Shown piece after piece: positions 40,678 through 49,507 of a stretch of DNA of 64,000 nucleotides (position 1 is its first letter; each line of letters opens with the position of its first letter). This DNA comes from Ruminococcaceae bacterium D5 (GTDB taxonomy: Bacteria; Bacillota; Clostridia; Oscillospirales; Ruminococcaceae), in NCBI GenBank assembly GCA_900113995.1, contig FORK01000008.1, forward strand, positions 1-64,000, given 5' to 3'. The translations under genes were made by a program, and so were the position numbers. The notes beneath the pieces are model-generated. The model made no database searches and was not told the origin of the DNA. It saw only the letters and a list, made by a program, of their open reading frames with translations.

Positions 40678-41610
40678 ATGGAAGCAAAGAAGTTGATTGC
40701 AACCCGCGACGGCTTCGGCGAGGAGATCGTCGAGCTGGGACGCGAGAATCATGATATCTACGTCGTCGATATCGATATCGGCAAGTCCTGCAAAACCGGC
40801 GCGTTTGCCAAGGCGCTTCCCCGGCAGCATGTCAATGTCGGCATTGCCGAACAGAACGGCGCCGGTGTGGCCGCCGGTCTTGCCACCACCGGAAAGATTC
40901 CCTTTGTCGTCACCTATGCGGTGTTCGGAAGCCTGCGGATGGGCGAACAGATCCGTCAGGAAATCTGCTACCCCAATCTCAACGTGAAGATTGCCTGTTC
41001 CCACGGCGGCTTGACCCCCGCCAACGACGGCGCGAGCCATCAGGGCATTGAGGATATGGGGGTGCTGAGAACCATCCCCAATATGCGGGTAGTCATGCCG
41101 GCCGACTATTATGCGGCCAGGGCACTGGTCCGCGCAGCGGCCGAAATTTATGGGCCGGTTTATCTGCGATTTACCCGCGATGCGATTCCGGTAATTTATG
41201 ATGAGAAGCAGAAGTTTGAGATCGGCAAGGCCATCACCCTGCGGGAAGGCGGCGACGTCGCCATTATCGCCAACGGCGACACCGTCCGGCTTGCGATTGA
41301 GGCGGCTGAGGTCCTCGCGGGGAGAGGAATTTCCGCCCGTGTGCTCGATATGCATACGATCAAGCCGCTCGATGTCGAAGCGGTGAGCGCCTGCGTCAAT
41401 GATATCGGCAAAATCATCACTGTAGAGGATCACAACATTCTCAACGGCCTGGGCAGCGCGGTCTGTGAGGTTTCCGCCGGAATGGGCAAGGGCAGAGTCA
41501 AGCGGGTCGGTATTCAGGACTGCTTCGGTCAGTCGGCCCCCTATGAGCGGCTGCTGGCGATGAACGGCATTACGGTTGAAAACATTGTTGAGCTGGCAGA
41601 GAAATGGTAA
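40678..41610 (+). CDS. Transketolase, C-terminal subunit
   Basis: This 310-residue protein carries the pyrimidine-binding and C-terminal domains. The TPP-activating glutamate is in NVGIAEQNGAGVAAGLA (E58). SHGGLTPANDGASHQGIED follows, with a C-terminal domain starting near residue 190. It must pair with the N-terminal subunit to make the active site. The ATG at 40678 follows the previous stop by one base, behind GGAAAGGGG; an in-frame upstream reading would overlap the first subunit. Confidence 0.93.
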   Translation: MEAKKLIATRDGFGEEIVELGRENHDIYVVDIDIGKSCKTGAFAKALPRQHVNVGIAEQNGAGVAAGLATTGKIPFVVTYAVFGSLRMGEQIRQEICYPNLNVKIACSHGGLTPANDGASHQGIEDMGVLRTIPNMRVVMPADYYAARALVRAAAEIYGPVYLRFTRDAIPVIYDEKQKFEIGKAITLREGGDVAIIANGDTVRLAIEAAEVLAGRGISARVLDMHTIKPLDVEAVSACVNDIGKIITVEDHNILNGLGSAVCEVSAGMGKGRVKRVGIQDCFGQSAPYERLLAMNGITVENIVELAEKW

Positions 41611-41628
41611 GGAAAGCAGGGAAAGAGT

Positions 41629-42654
41629 ATGAGAGCAGGTTTTATCGAAAAACCCGAGGTTGCCTACTTCAAGGAGGTAGAGGAGCCTCAGATTCAAAAT
41701 CCTACTGATGTAAAAATTCAGGTTAAGGTCACCGGTATCTGCGGTTCAGAAGTGCACGCCTACCATGGCAAGCATCCGTTCCGCATTCCGCCCGTTGTTT
41801 CCGGACATGAATTTTCCGGCGTCATTGTCGAAGTGGGCAGTCAGGTCACCAAATATCGGGTCGGCGACCGCGTTACCGCAGAGCCGCATTACGGATGCGG
41901 CCATTGTATCGAATGCAGCGAAGGCCACTATAATGTATGCGCCGCCAAAAAGGTGCTTGGCTCGAACGGCTGGAGCGGCTCGTTCGGTGAGTTTATCGTG
42001 GTTCCCGAGCAGACCGTTGTGAAGCTTGACGGCGGCGTTACCTTTGAACAGGGCGCCTTGATTGAGCCTCTGGCCGTCGGGATGCACGCCGTCCGTCAGA
42101 ACGACGTCAGCCTGGGACAGAATATCCTGATCATCGGGGCAGGTACCATTGGACTTGGCGTTTCCCTCTGCGCTAAAATAGCCAATCCTGCGAAGATCAT
42201 CATGGCGGATGTCGTGGACAACAACCTTGAAATTGCCCGGAAGCTGGGCTGTACCGATACCATTAACAGTGCCAAAGAGGATCTCGAGGCGCGCGTAATG
42301 GAGATCACCGGCGGCGTCGGCGCGGATATTACCTTCCTCGCATTCGGCAATGCCCCCGTTGTGGAGGCCGCCGCCAAGTGCACCCGCAGATGCGGCGTGA
42401 TCTCTGAGATTGCGATCATGCCCAACGGGGTGGGAGCGCCCTTCGGCCTGATTCAGAACAAGGAACTGATGGTCCGAGGCTCCAATATGTATACCCGTAA
42501 GGATTATGAGGTTGTCGTTGACGCCCTGAACAAAGGTTTGATCCAGACCGATCTGATGATTTCCAGGATTTATCCGATCGAGCAGATGACCGAGGCGATG
42601 GAGATGGCGGATAAGCGCACCGAGCCGGTCGTCAAGGTTATGATGAAGTTTTGA
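41629..42654 (+). CDS. Zinc-dependent alcohol/polyol dehydrogenase
   Basis: This 341-residue medium-chain dehydrogenase has catalytic zinc ligands C38 (GICGSE) and H60-E61 (GHEF). Structural-zinc cysteines are at 90, 93, 96 and 104 (CGHCIEC...C). The Rossmann motif GAGTIGLG lies near 170. It is closest in layout to sorbitol/galactitol/threonine-type dehydrogenases, which oxidise a secondary alcohol or reduce a ketone with NAD(P). It ends the module and is followed by a strong terminator. Substrate is unknown. Confidence 0.92.
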   Translation: MRAGFIEKPEVAYFKEVEEPQIQNPTDVKIQVKVTGICGSEVHAYHGKHPFRIPPVVSGHEFSGVIVEVGSQVTKYRVGDRVTAEPHYGCGHCIECSEGHYNVCAAKKVLGSNGWSGSFGEFIVVPEQTVVKLDGGVTFEQGALIEPLAVGMHAVRQNDVSLGQNILIIGAGTIGLGVSLCAKIANPAKIIMADVVDNNLEIARKLGCTDTINSAKEDLEARVMEITGGVGADITFLAFGNAPVVEAAAKCTRRCGVISEIAIMPNGVGAPFGLIQNKELMVRGSNMYTRKDYEVVVDALNKGLIQTDLMISRIYPIEQMTEAMEMADKRTEPVVKVMMKF

Positions 42655-42705
42655 TTCTCTGATTTCCTCTCTCTTTGAAGGCTCCGGAGCTGGTCCACCG
42701 GAGTG

Positions 42706-42754
42706 ATAGAAAAATACCCGCTGCCCCCCTGAAGGGCAGCGGGTATTTTTCTAT
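42706..42754. terminator. Bidirectional terminator after the dehydrogenase gene
   Basis: A perfect 21-bp stem (42706-42726 with 42734-42754) has five As in the left arm and five Ts in the right. It serves the dehydrogenase gene and the convergent HD-GYP gene. Confidence 0.85.
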
Positions 42755-42867
42755 TGCAAAAGTCTTTCAAAGGAAAGCTGCGCTGGATTTGGGCGGGCCG
42801 ACAGCCGCACCGGTGCGCCGGACTTTCCCCGTTGGGCTGGGGCCGGCATCTCCTGTTAAGCGCCGTA

Positions 42868-45414
42868 TCAGAGGTGCAGCGTCGGGGTAACCTGAAGATG
42901 TCCTTTCCGAACCATTTGGACAAAGAGGGGGGCGGCAACCGGGTCAAGCTGCGTGCCGGCACAGCGTTCCAATTCGGTCAGAGCGAATTCGATGTCGCAG
43001 GGACGTTTATAGGGGCGCGCCGAAGTGATAGCGTCAAAAGTATCCGCGATGCTCAGGCATCTTGCCTCGATGGGGATTCTTTCTCCGGCGATTCCGCGCG
43101 GATAACCCCTGCCGTCCCACCGTTCATGATGGCCGACGATGGCCGGAATTACCTGAGTCATCGAGGGCAGATGCTTGATAATATTGATGGAAATGTCAAC
43201 ATGCTTTTTGATGATGCTGTACTCCTCGTTGGTCAGGCGGGAAGTCTTGGTCAGAATGTCCTCGGGGATGCCGATCTTCCCAACGTCGTGCAGCAGGCCC
43301 GCTTCATACACCATCTTCTGATGGATGGCGTCAAGCCCCAGCTCTTTGGCCAGCGCCGAAGCATATTTAGCCACATTGAGCGAATGGGTAAAAGTGTAAT
43401 GATCCTTGGCGTCGATCGCGGCAGTCAAAGCGTAGACGGTGGTTTGCAGCGATTCGGTGTCGTCATCGTAACGGGAGGGATTGTCCGGAGAATCCTGCTG
43501 CAGTGTGGTATAGGCCACCGAGACGTTCTTTCCCTTTCGCTTTGCACTGCTCAGTGCAAGGTTGCAGCGCTGAACCAGTTCATCGGTATTGGCTGCGCAG
43601 ATTGGGTAGGTGCAGAGCCCTGCGCTGATGGTCAAAAATTGCTTGGTGGCGCTCTCCTCGTTAAAGAATTCCTGCTCGATCCTCCGGCGGATTGTCTCCG
43701 CTATCTCAAGTGCGCTGGGAGTATCATAGCCGGGGAGTACAACGGCAAACTGTTCCCCGCTGTAACGGGCGGCGATGCCGCGGCGGTCAACGCAGCGGCG
43801 AATCAGCTCTGCGGTTTTGCAGATCGCGCGGTCACCTTCCGAAAAGCCGTAGAGCTCATTATAGAGCTTGAAGCGGTCGAGATCGAGAATCATCAGCGAA
43901 AGAGGACGGGAGCCCTGTGCGCAGACCTCAAACTGCTCGCGGAGATACTGATAGAAATAACGGCGGTTGTGAATGCCGGTCATATCGTCAGTACAGGCGT
44001 TTTTCTGCGCCTTTGCATAAAGCAGGGCGTTGCTCATCGCAACCGCGGTGGAGGCGCCAAAGAAGCGGAGCAGCTCGAGATCGTCAAGGGTATAAGCCGC
44101 CTCGTTGCGCCGGGCAGTCAGCATGATGATTCCGATCAGGCTGTCGCGGCACTTCATCGGAACCAGTACTTCTGCGTTCATCGCATTGAACTCGGAAAGC
44201 TCGCTGTCCCACATGGCCCGGAATTCGATTCGGGAGGAGATTTCCTCCCGGGTCAGGCAGCGATTCTGCTGGTCGAGCCAGCGCACAAGGGGATTGTCGG
44301 CGCGCAGGACGTACTTCATGGGATTGAGCTTCTGCATCGACTGGAAGGTGATATAGCTATTGCTTTCACGGTCGAGAAGCATCAGGGTGGTATGCCGGGG
44401 ATTCATTGCCTGGCTGACAGCATCTACAAATTCGTTGGAAATTTCGGTCAGCGAGAGGTTGTTTGAAATATTGATGGCAAAATTTTTCAGGGCGTTGCGC
44501 TGATTGTATTCCGATTTATAGCAGATGAGGTCGGCCAGCTTCTGGGCGAGGGCCAGCAGCGGCTGTGCCAGCAATGCCACGCCGAACGCAATCAGCACAG
44601 TGACCAGCTGCTGCGTTTTCTCACTGATCGGAAGAAATTTCAGGAGCCCCAGCACGGTGGAGGCATAGAACACCAGGAGAACCGCGGTCATGCAGGAGAA
44701 GACGAAGCCGCGTGTCAGCATGAACTTCATTTCGAACATGCGATTGCGGTAGATGGCATAGAGGAAAAGCAGTCCGGTGATGAAGCACATCAGGATGTCG
44801 ATGGGGTATTGACCCAGCGCCGGATGAAGGTTGGAAAGCAGGCCGCAGAACAGCAGCACCACGCCGATCAGAATCGGACGGATCATTTTCCGGCTTACTT
44901 TATGGCTGTGGACACTGCGCCGGATTCCAAGAATGATGCTGAACACCATCAGGAACATCAAAACATAAGTAGGGACAGCGGCGGGACCGAGAGTATAAAC
45001 AAAGTGGATCTGCGCAATCGGTTTTCCCTGCCAGGTGGACCAGCTGGTAACAGTACTGGCGCTGGTCACAACCTGACCCATGAAGCTGAAAACAATCGCT
45101 GCAAGAGTGCCGAGCGCCCAAAGGGCAAGCCGCCTGATCCTGACCAGCCCTGTAAAAATGGAAAAGAAAAGATAGAAGAAGAAAGGGGCGCAGCAGATTC
45201 CCACCATCATCATGCGGTTCCAGAAGAGCACGCCTGGGGGAATCCCAAGCTTCATCAGCAGGGAGGAGGCGGTCCAAAGCGCCATATCGTAGAGAAAGGG
45301 CTGGAACGCCGCGGTGTAGCGGTCCTTTTTGCTGATTGCGAAGAAAAGAATCAGCAGGAGATAGACGGAAAGGGCCGCCGCCGGCGCGCCCCAGAAAATC
45401 AGATTGTAGAGCAA
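42868..45414 (-). CDS. Membrane GAF-degenerate GGDEF-HD-GYP protein
   Basis: This 848-residue sensor has eight or so N-terminal helices (1-290), a GAF domain (about 310-465), a GGDEF-like domain (475-635) and an HD-GYP domain (660-830). The GGDEF signature is SGEQF (552-556), so cyclase activity is doubtful, although DLDRFKLYNE is kept. The HD-GYP part looks active, with HD at 709-710 and HHERWDGRGYP at 762-772, and probably cleaves cyclic-di-GMP or a related dinucleotide. Translation starts at TTG 45414 behind AAAGGAGG. It lies 36 bases after the GH3 gene and may be the last gene of that operon. Confidence 0.92.
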   Translation of the reverse strand: MLYNLIFWGAPAAALSVYLLLILFFAISKKDRYTAAFQPFLYDMALWTASSLLMKLGIPPGVLFWNRMMMVGICCAPFFFYLFFSIFTGLVRIRRLALWALGTLAAIVFSFMGQVVTSASTVTSWSTWQGKPIAQIHFVYTLGPAAVPTYVLMFLMVFSIILGIRRSVHSHKVSRKMIRPILIGVVLLFCGLLSNLHPALGQYPIDILMCFITGLLFLYAIYRNRMFEMKFMLTRGFVFSCMTAVLLVFYASTVLGLLKFLPISEKTQQLVTVLIAFGVALLAQPLLALAQKLADLICYKSEYNQRNALKNFAINISNNLSLTEISNEFVDAVSQAMNPRHTTLMLLDRESNSYITFQSMQKLNPMKYVLRADNPLVRWLDQQNRCLTREEISSRIEFRAMWDSELSEFNAMNAEVLVPMKCRDSLIGIIMLTARRNEAAYTLDDLELLRFFGASTAVAMSNALLYAKAQKNACTDDMTGIHNRRYFYQYLREQFEVCAQGSRPLSLMILDLDRFKLYNELYGFSEGDRAICKTAELIRRCVDRRGIAARYSGEQFAVVLPGYDTPSALEIAETIRRRIEQEFFNEESATKQFLTISAGLCTYPICAANTDELVQRCNLALSSAKRKGKNVSVAYTTLQQDSPDNPSRYDDDTESLQTTVYALTAAIDAKDHYTFTHSLNVAKYASALAKELGLDAIHQKMVYEAGLLHDVGKIGIPEDILTKTSRLTNEEYSIIKKHVDISINIIKHLPSMTQVIPAIVGHHERWDGRGYPRGIAGERIPIEARCLSIADTFDAITSARPYKRPCDIEFALTELERCAGTQLDPVAAPLFVQMVRKGHLQVTPTLHL

Positions 45415-45450
45415 GTCACGGCTGCCTCCTTTCGTCAGATGTTGCAGCAG

Positions 45451-47073
45451 CTACCGCAGCCGGGCAAGTTTTTCAATTTCAACGACGTCGTAGTGAGGGG
45501 GATTCATTCTCCGGATCCTGCGCCGGTGGCTTTCCTCGTAGCGTTCGATGGTGCCGGTTTCGATGACGGTAACGACGAGCGGATCGATTCCCAGCATCTT
45601 TTTCAGGTCGCTGTAATCGACGTCGATATACTTGAAATAGGCGCTGAGATGGTCGCGGATGACGTCAGCGGCGACGACCCCGGTGAGGATAGCCGCTTCG
45701 CTCATCTCGACGTAGAGCTGCATATACGGGCGGGAATCGCTGTCATAGCGCTTTGCGGCAAACCAGTCGTGAATCTGCACCCCTGAAACTGTAATGGCCT
45801 TGCGGATGGTGTTCTCGGTAATCCGGGTAAAACCCGCGATATCGATGACATTGGGGACCCGGTCGACGTACTCAAACTGCGGGAACCGGATGCCGTCCGC
45901 TTCGTTGATGATGCGTTTGCAGCGAAACACGTCCCCCACCCGGTAGCGCATAAAGGCGCCGCCTTTGAAGTTGGAGATCACCAGCTCATATTTTTCGCCC
46001 GCGACCAGCTCGTCCATCAGGAAGGTGCGGGGCTTGAAGTCGGGGTTCTCGAGGTTCTTGAGCATTTCACGCTCGGGGATAAATTCGTAGAAGCAGACAT
46101 CCGGGAAGAATACCATGCCGTCCTTCGACCAAGTTTCGGTTGCAATGCAGGTCGGCTCAGTCCCGCCGAAAATTTCGAGCGGGCGCACACCCCAGTAATA
46201 TTCGATTTTTTTCTTAAAGCAGGCGGAATCGGTCCCGCCGCACATCAGAGCCTTGGGATGCCAGAGGTCCTTGGGATAGATCTCTCCGCCCTCCGCATTG
46301 ACCTTCGCGCGCGCCCTCATCAGGCGGTAAAGCATGTGCGGCTTCGCTTTTTTCAGCATCTGCAGGGTGAAAGATTTTTTCCCCTTTCCGCCGACCATGT
46401 CGGGGAACATTTCGCTCATCCGCGCGACGACTCCGCTCATTCCGAAAAAGATATCGATGTCGTTGAGCAGTCCGAGTTTGAAACCGGTCTTGTTTCGTTC
46501 GCCGAAGCTCATCTTCTGCGCGGTGTTTACCTCCGGCATAAAGCGGAGAGTGAGCTCGCCCTCGATGGCGTAGGGGATGATGCCGGTGAAGTAGGGAAGG
46601 GGCGCCATCCCGAAAAGAAAGCTGTCGCGGCTGCGCAGCGAAAAACGTCCCCTGCGGTCGCTGGTTGCAAGCAGCATGGTGGAAATAATCGATCCGCGGT
46701 GATGGTCGATCATACTCTGGGTATAAGGCGCGGTTTTGATCGGATGATGGCCGCCTTCCCAGGTGGTTTCGATCCAGATTACCGGCTTGGCGGGAAGAAG
46801 CTCCTCGCGCTTTTCCAGCAGGATATCGGCGTAGTCGCTGTAGGTGGTGAGCGGTACGACGGCGCGAAATTCATCCAGCGTTTGCGGCGCCGCTCCGTCC
46901 ATGATCTTTCTGCCGAGCGGGCATTTGGCGTAAAGCGCGATCTGCTCGAGCATCAGCCGCTCCTGTATCGCCATATATTCGGACAGCGACAGATCGAGAA
47001 AGCCGCAGTACTGCTGCCAGATTTCCCGATACATTTTCTGATGAAGTTTTTGATCCAGATTCATCGGCTGCAT
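45451..47073 (-). CDS. GH3-family acyl-adenylate-forming enzyme
   Basis: This 540-residue protein belongs to the GH3 superfamily, known from plants for joining hormones such as auxin and jasmonate to amino acids through acyl-adenylates. Landmarks are WIETTWEGGHHPIKTAPYT (phosphate-binding region), IFGGTEPTCIATETW (motif II-like) and FKGGAFMRYRVGDVFRC. Bacterial members are little studied; the acid and acceptor are unknown. The ATG at 47073 has GGAGG 10 bases upstream and lies one base after the methyltransferase stop, so the two are coupled. It is soluble, but its neighbours suggest lipid or isoprenoid acids. Confidence 0.85.
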   Translation of the reverse strand: MQPMNLDQKLHQKMYREIWQQYCGFLDLSLSEYMAIQERLMLEQIALYAKCPLGRKIMDGAAPQTLDEFRAVVPLTTYSDYADILLEKREELLPAKPVIWIETTWEGGHHPIKTAPYTQSMIDHHRGSIISTMLLATSDRRGRFSLRSRDSFLFGMAPLPYFTGIIPYAIEGELTLRFMPEVNTAQKMSFGERNKTGFKLGLLNDIDIFFGMSGVVARMSEMFPDMVGGKGKKSFTLQMLKKAKPHMLYRLMRARAKVNAEGGEIYPKDLWHPKALMCGGTDSACFKKKIEYYWGVRPLEIFGGTEPTCIATETWSKDGMVFFPDVCFYEFIPEREMLKNLENPDFKPRTFLMDELVAGEKYELVISNFKGGAFMRYRVGDVFRCKRIINEADGIRFPQFEYVDRVPNVIDIAGFTRITENTIRKAITVSGVQIHDWFAAKRYDSDSRPYMQLYVEMSEAAILTGVVAADVIRDHLSAYFKYIDVDYSDLKKMLGIDPLVVTVIETGTIERYEESHRRRIRRMNPPHYDVVEIEKLARLR

Positions 47074-47074
47074 A

Positions 47075-47653
47075 TCATCTGTTCCTCCGCTCACGCCGCA
47101 GGTCGGCAAGACAGCGGCTGGCCGACTGGGCATCGGGAATCAAAAAAGGAGTGGCGTTTTGGTATTCACGGTATCCGTCGATGCTGCGCGGAAAGAAAAA
47201 ACGGTCCTGAACCCAGACGTGCAGAACGTCCATCGCGGTCCAGGCCAGACAGGCCCACAGAACAGTCATCCGGCCCGTAAAGAGCCACAGGAACCCGTAC
47301 ATCAGGAAGAAAAAAAGGACGCCGGGATGCCGGCAAAGGGCATACAGCCCGGTGTTGATCACTGCGTTTCGTTTCGGCTTCAGATAGACGCGCCCGAAGG
47401 GAAGTACAAAAAAGAGGGCGGACAGCAGAAAAAGAAAACAGAGCAGGGTCAGTGCCAGACAGAAAATCCTCAGCAGAAACGGGAGGACAAAAGCAGCCTC
47501 TCCGCGAAGGGCGGCCATTAGGGAACAGCCGAGCAGAACGGAGAAGCCGCAAAAGAAAAAGGGCCCTGCAAATCGCGCATATCCCGCCAGCTTGAGGCAA
47601 TCGAAGAGATACAGCAGCAAAAAGGCGGCACAGCCGGTCACAACGATCCGCAT
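47075..47653 (-). CDS. Isoprenylcysteine methyltransferase-like membrane protein
   Basis: This 192-residue protein has five or so membrane segments and a C-terminal cytosolic part. The motif NTGLYALCRHPGVLFFF is the ICMT/PEMT-type SAM-binding region (RHP), and DRFFFPRSIDGYREYQNATPFLIP matches the conserved C-terminal ExxxxxxF/YxxY...TP region. Such proteins methylate carboxyl or amino groups of lipids or prenyl compounds. The ATG at 47653 follows the degV stop by one base, and its own stop is one base before the GH3 start. Substrate is unknown; a lipid-like acid is suggested by context. Confidence 0.72.
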   Translation of the reverse strand: MRIVVTGCAAFLLLYLFDCLKLAGYARFAGPFFFCGFSVLLGCSLMAALRGEAAFVLPFLLRIFCLALTLLCFLFLLSALFFVLPFGRVYLKPKRNAVINTGLYALCRHPGVLFFFLMYGFLWLFTGRMTVLWACLAWTAMDVLHVWVQDRFFFPRSIDGYREYQNATPFLIPDAQSASRCLADLRRERRNR

Positions 47654-47654
47654 T

Positions 47655-48527
47655 TCAAATACCCTTGGCGCAGAAGCCGATTCCAGTGATTTCGATGCCG
47701 GTATTGGTCGAGATGCTCGGCCCGGCATAGAAGATGCCGACCGGGGGATATCCGCAGATTTCAGTGGTAAGAGCTGCAAGACGCTGGGCCTCGGCGTCGC
47801 TCACCCCGCGCAGGATGACATAGTCCGTCCCATCCCTTCTGCGGCGGGCAAAGAAATCGGCCACACCCTGAATGGCAAGCGCCTTTCCGCGGGCCATCTT
47901 TTCGGTCTTAAAGGTTCCGTTCAGATTGCTGAGGACCGGCTTGATTCCCATCATTTCACCGATGACGTGGGTAGCGGGGCCGATGCGCCCCGACTTTCGG
48001 ATGTATTTGAGGTTAAAGACGGTAAAATATGTTTCGAGTCTGCGGAACCAACCATTCATCTCGGCAAGGACCGCGGTAAGATCGCCGCCGCTGAGAGCGG
48101 CCCTTGCGCCGAGAATCACCCCATATCCGTAAGAAATGGAGTAGTTGGCCGAGTCAATGACATGGATGGCAAAGCGGTCCCGTTCCTCGGGATGCAGTTC
48201 CCCGAACATGCTGCGGGCCAGCAGGGCATTCTGGTAGGTTCCGGAACCGACCGAGGTCATGGTGGTGCAGATTGCGTCGGTATACCCTTCGGCGTATGCG
48301 CGTTCAAATGCGGCAAGAAATTGCGCGGGAGAAAGCTGCGCCGTCTTGGGAAGATCAGAGGACGCTTCAAGCAGCCGGTAATATTCCGAAGGGGTAAACG
48401 AATAGGCTTCCTGATATTCCCTGCCATCAATGGTAATGGTGAAGGGAAGTATTTCAATCCCCAATTCCTGCGCGAGCGGAAGAGGAATATCACAATTGGA
48501 ATCGGTTAAAAATTTAATCTTTGCCAT
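47655..48527 (-). CDS. DegV-family fatty-acid-binding protein
   Basis: This 290-residue protein has the DegV (FakB-like) fold: FLTDSNCDIPLPLAQELGI at the start, TMTSVGSGTYQNALLA (lipid pocket region), and LKYIRKSGRIGPAT in the middle. DegV/FakB proteins bind long-chain fatty acids, and some hand them to the kinase FakA. No FakA gene is in the window. The ATG at 48527 has GGAG upstream. It leads the operon with the methyltransferase and GH3 genes. Confidence 0.92.
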   Translation of the reverse strand: MAKIKFLTDSNCDIPLPLAQELGIEILPFTITIDGREYQEAYSFTPSEYYRLLEASSDLPKTAQLSPAQFLAAFERAYAEGYTDAICTTMTSVGSGTYQNALLARSMFGELHPEERDRFAIHVIDSANYSISYGYGVILGARAALSGGDLTAVLAEMNGWFRRLETYFTVFNLKYIRKSGRIGPATHVIGEMMGIKPVLSNLNGTFKTEKMARGKALAIQGVADFFARRRRDGTDYVILRGVSDAEAQRLAALTTEICGYPPVGIFYAGPSISTNTGIEITGIGFCAKGI

Positions 48528-48578
48528 GAATTTCTCCGTTACAGAGCCGGCCGTCACTGGAGAGCCGGTGTTATCTTC

Positions 48579-48607
48579 ATTTTACCGCTTGAGAAAAAGT
48601 TTCTTAA
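48579..48607 (-). promoter_or_regulatory. Promoter of the degV operon
   Basis: On the minus strand TTAAGA (plus 48602-48607), 17 bases, TAAAAT (plus 48579-48584). Confidence 0.55.
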
Positions 48608-48609
48608 AT

Positions 48610-48899
48610 GAGAATCTTTCCTGCATTTTAAACAATAATATTACAATTTATAGATTATCGCATATTTGATATGATGTCAATCAAAATGCTATGATTTTCA
48701 AATAAAATCCTTCGGAAAAATAACAATATTCTCGAAAATTGTTGCATAATTGTCTTTTGATTCGAAATATCCGGAATGGCTTCATATGGTATCCGGCCCC
48801 CTTAAAATATTCCGCCGCGCACAAAGGGAAAACCGGTTCCGCCGCTGGAATTCGCAGAGAAAAATTCAGCAATTTAAGCAAAAAAATTCTGAAAATCCC
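48610..48899. other. AT-rich gap with no recognised gene
   Basis: The 290 bases between the divergent degV and rplS promoters hold no supported gene or RNA. Confidence 0.5.
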
Positions 48900-48928
48900 T
48901 TGCAGTTTCACAAAAGGTGTGGTATTAT
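48900..48928 (+). promoter_or_regulatory. Promoter of rplS
   Basis: TTGCAG (48900-48905), 17 bases ending TGTGG, TATTAT (48923-48928). Confidence 0.8.
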
Positions 48929-48934
48929 ACTAAA

Positions 48935-49060
48935 GCATGTAAATCGCTGTGCTCCCTTTACAGCGGGATTTCATGTCGGTGAAGAACCGGAATGAAAAGC
49001 TGACAGTCCTCTGCCGTTTGTTCTTTGACAAGCGGGAATGAATGTCTGAACAAATGAAGG
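48935..49060 (+). promoter_or_regulatory. Structured leader of rplS, possibly L19-leader type
   Basis: The 140-base leader can form two hairpins. One pairs CAGC (48961-48964) with GCTG around an inner CGG-TGAAGAA-CCG. The other pairs GTTC-TTT-GACA with TGTC-T-GAAC (about 49019-49051). An L19 leader is a described regulatory RNA of Firmicutes; whether this fits its consensus needs a covariance-model search. Confidence 0.5.
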
Positions 49061-49072
49061 AGGAAATTTACG

Positions 49073-49417
49073 ATGGACGCATTGAAACATTTTGCAACCC
49101 CCTGCCTGAAGGAGAATCCCCCTGCTTTCTCGATCGGCGACACAGTCCGTGTCGGCGTTCGCATCAAGGAAGGTGAAAAGTCCCGCGTACAGGCGTTCGA
49201 GGGCACCGTGATTGCCAAGAAGCACGGCGGCATTCAGGAGACTTTTACCGTCCGCCGGATGTCCCACGGCGTCGGCGTCGAGAGAGTTTTCCCGCTGCAT
49301 TCGCCGGTGGTTGAGTCGGTTACTGTCATCCGCGAGGGCAAGGTGCGCCGCAGCAAGCTTTACTATCTCAGAGACCGTGTCGGCAAGGCCGCCCGCGTCA
49401 AGGAAGCCGGCAAATAA
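49073..49417 (+). CDS. rplS: 50S ribosomal protein L19
   Basis: L19 lies at the 30S-50S interface. The 114-residue product has [20 protein letters not shown], then [20 protein letters not shown] and the C-terminal [18 protein letters not shown]. The ATG follows GAAGGAGGAAATTTACG. It heads the rplS-lepB-rbgA-rnhB run; rimM and trmD, often upstream in other genomes, are not here. Confidence 0.97.
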   Translation: MDALKHFATPCLKENPPAFSIGDTVRVGVRIKEGEKSRVQAFEGTVIAKKHGGIQETFTVRRMSHGVGVERVFPLHSPVVESVTVIREGKVRRSKLYYLRDRVGKAARVKEAGK

Positions 49418-49507
49418 TTTTCAGATGGCACTGCGAGAAAGGGACAAGCAATTGTCCCTTTTTGCTGTTTTTCACAGGGAAAGAAACCGACGTCAGGAGG
49501 GGTTGTC

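Noticed and set aside
35691-42654. Assigning the module to sulfoquinovose, apiose or another named sugar
   Set aside because: The marker enzymes of those pathways (glycosidase, kinase, isomerase, sulfo-specific enzymes) are not in the window.
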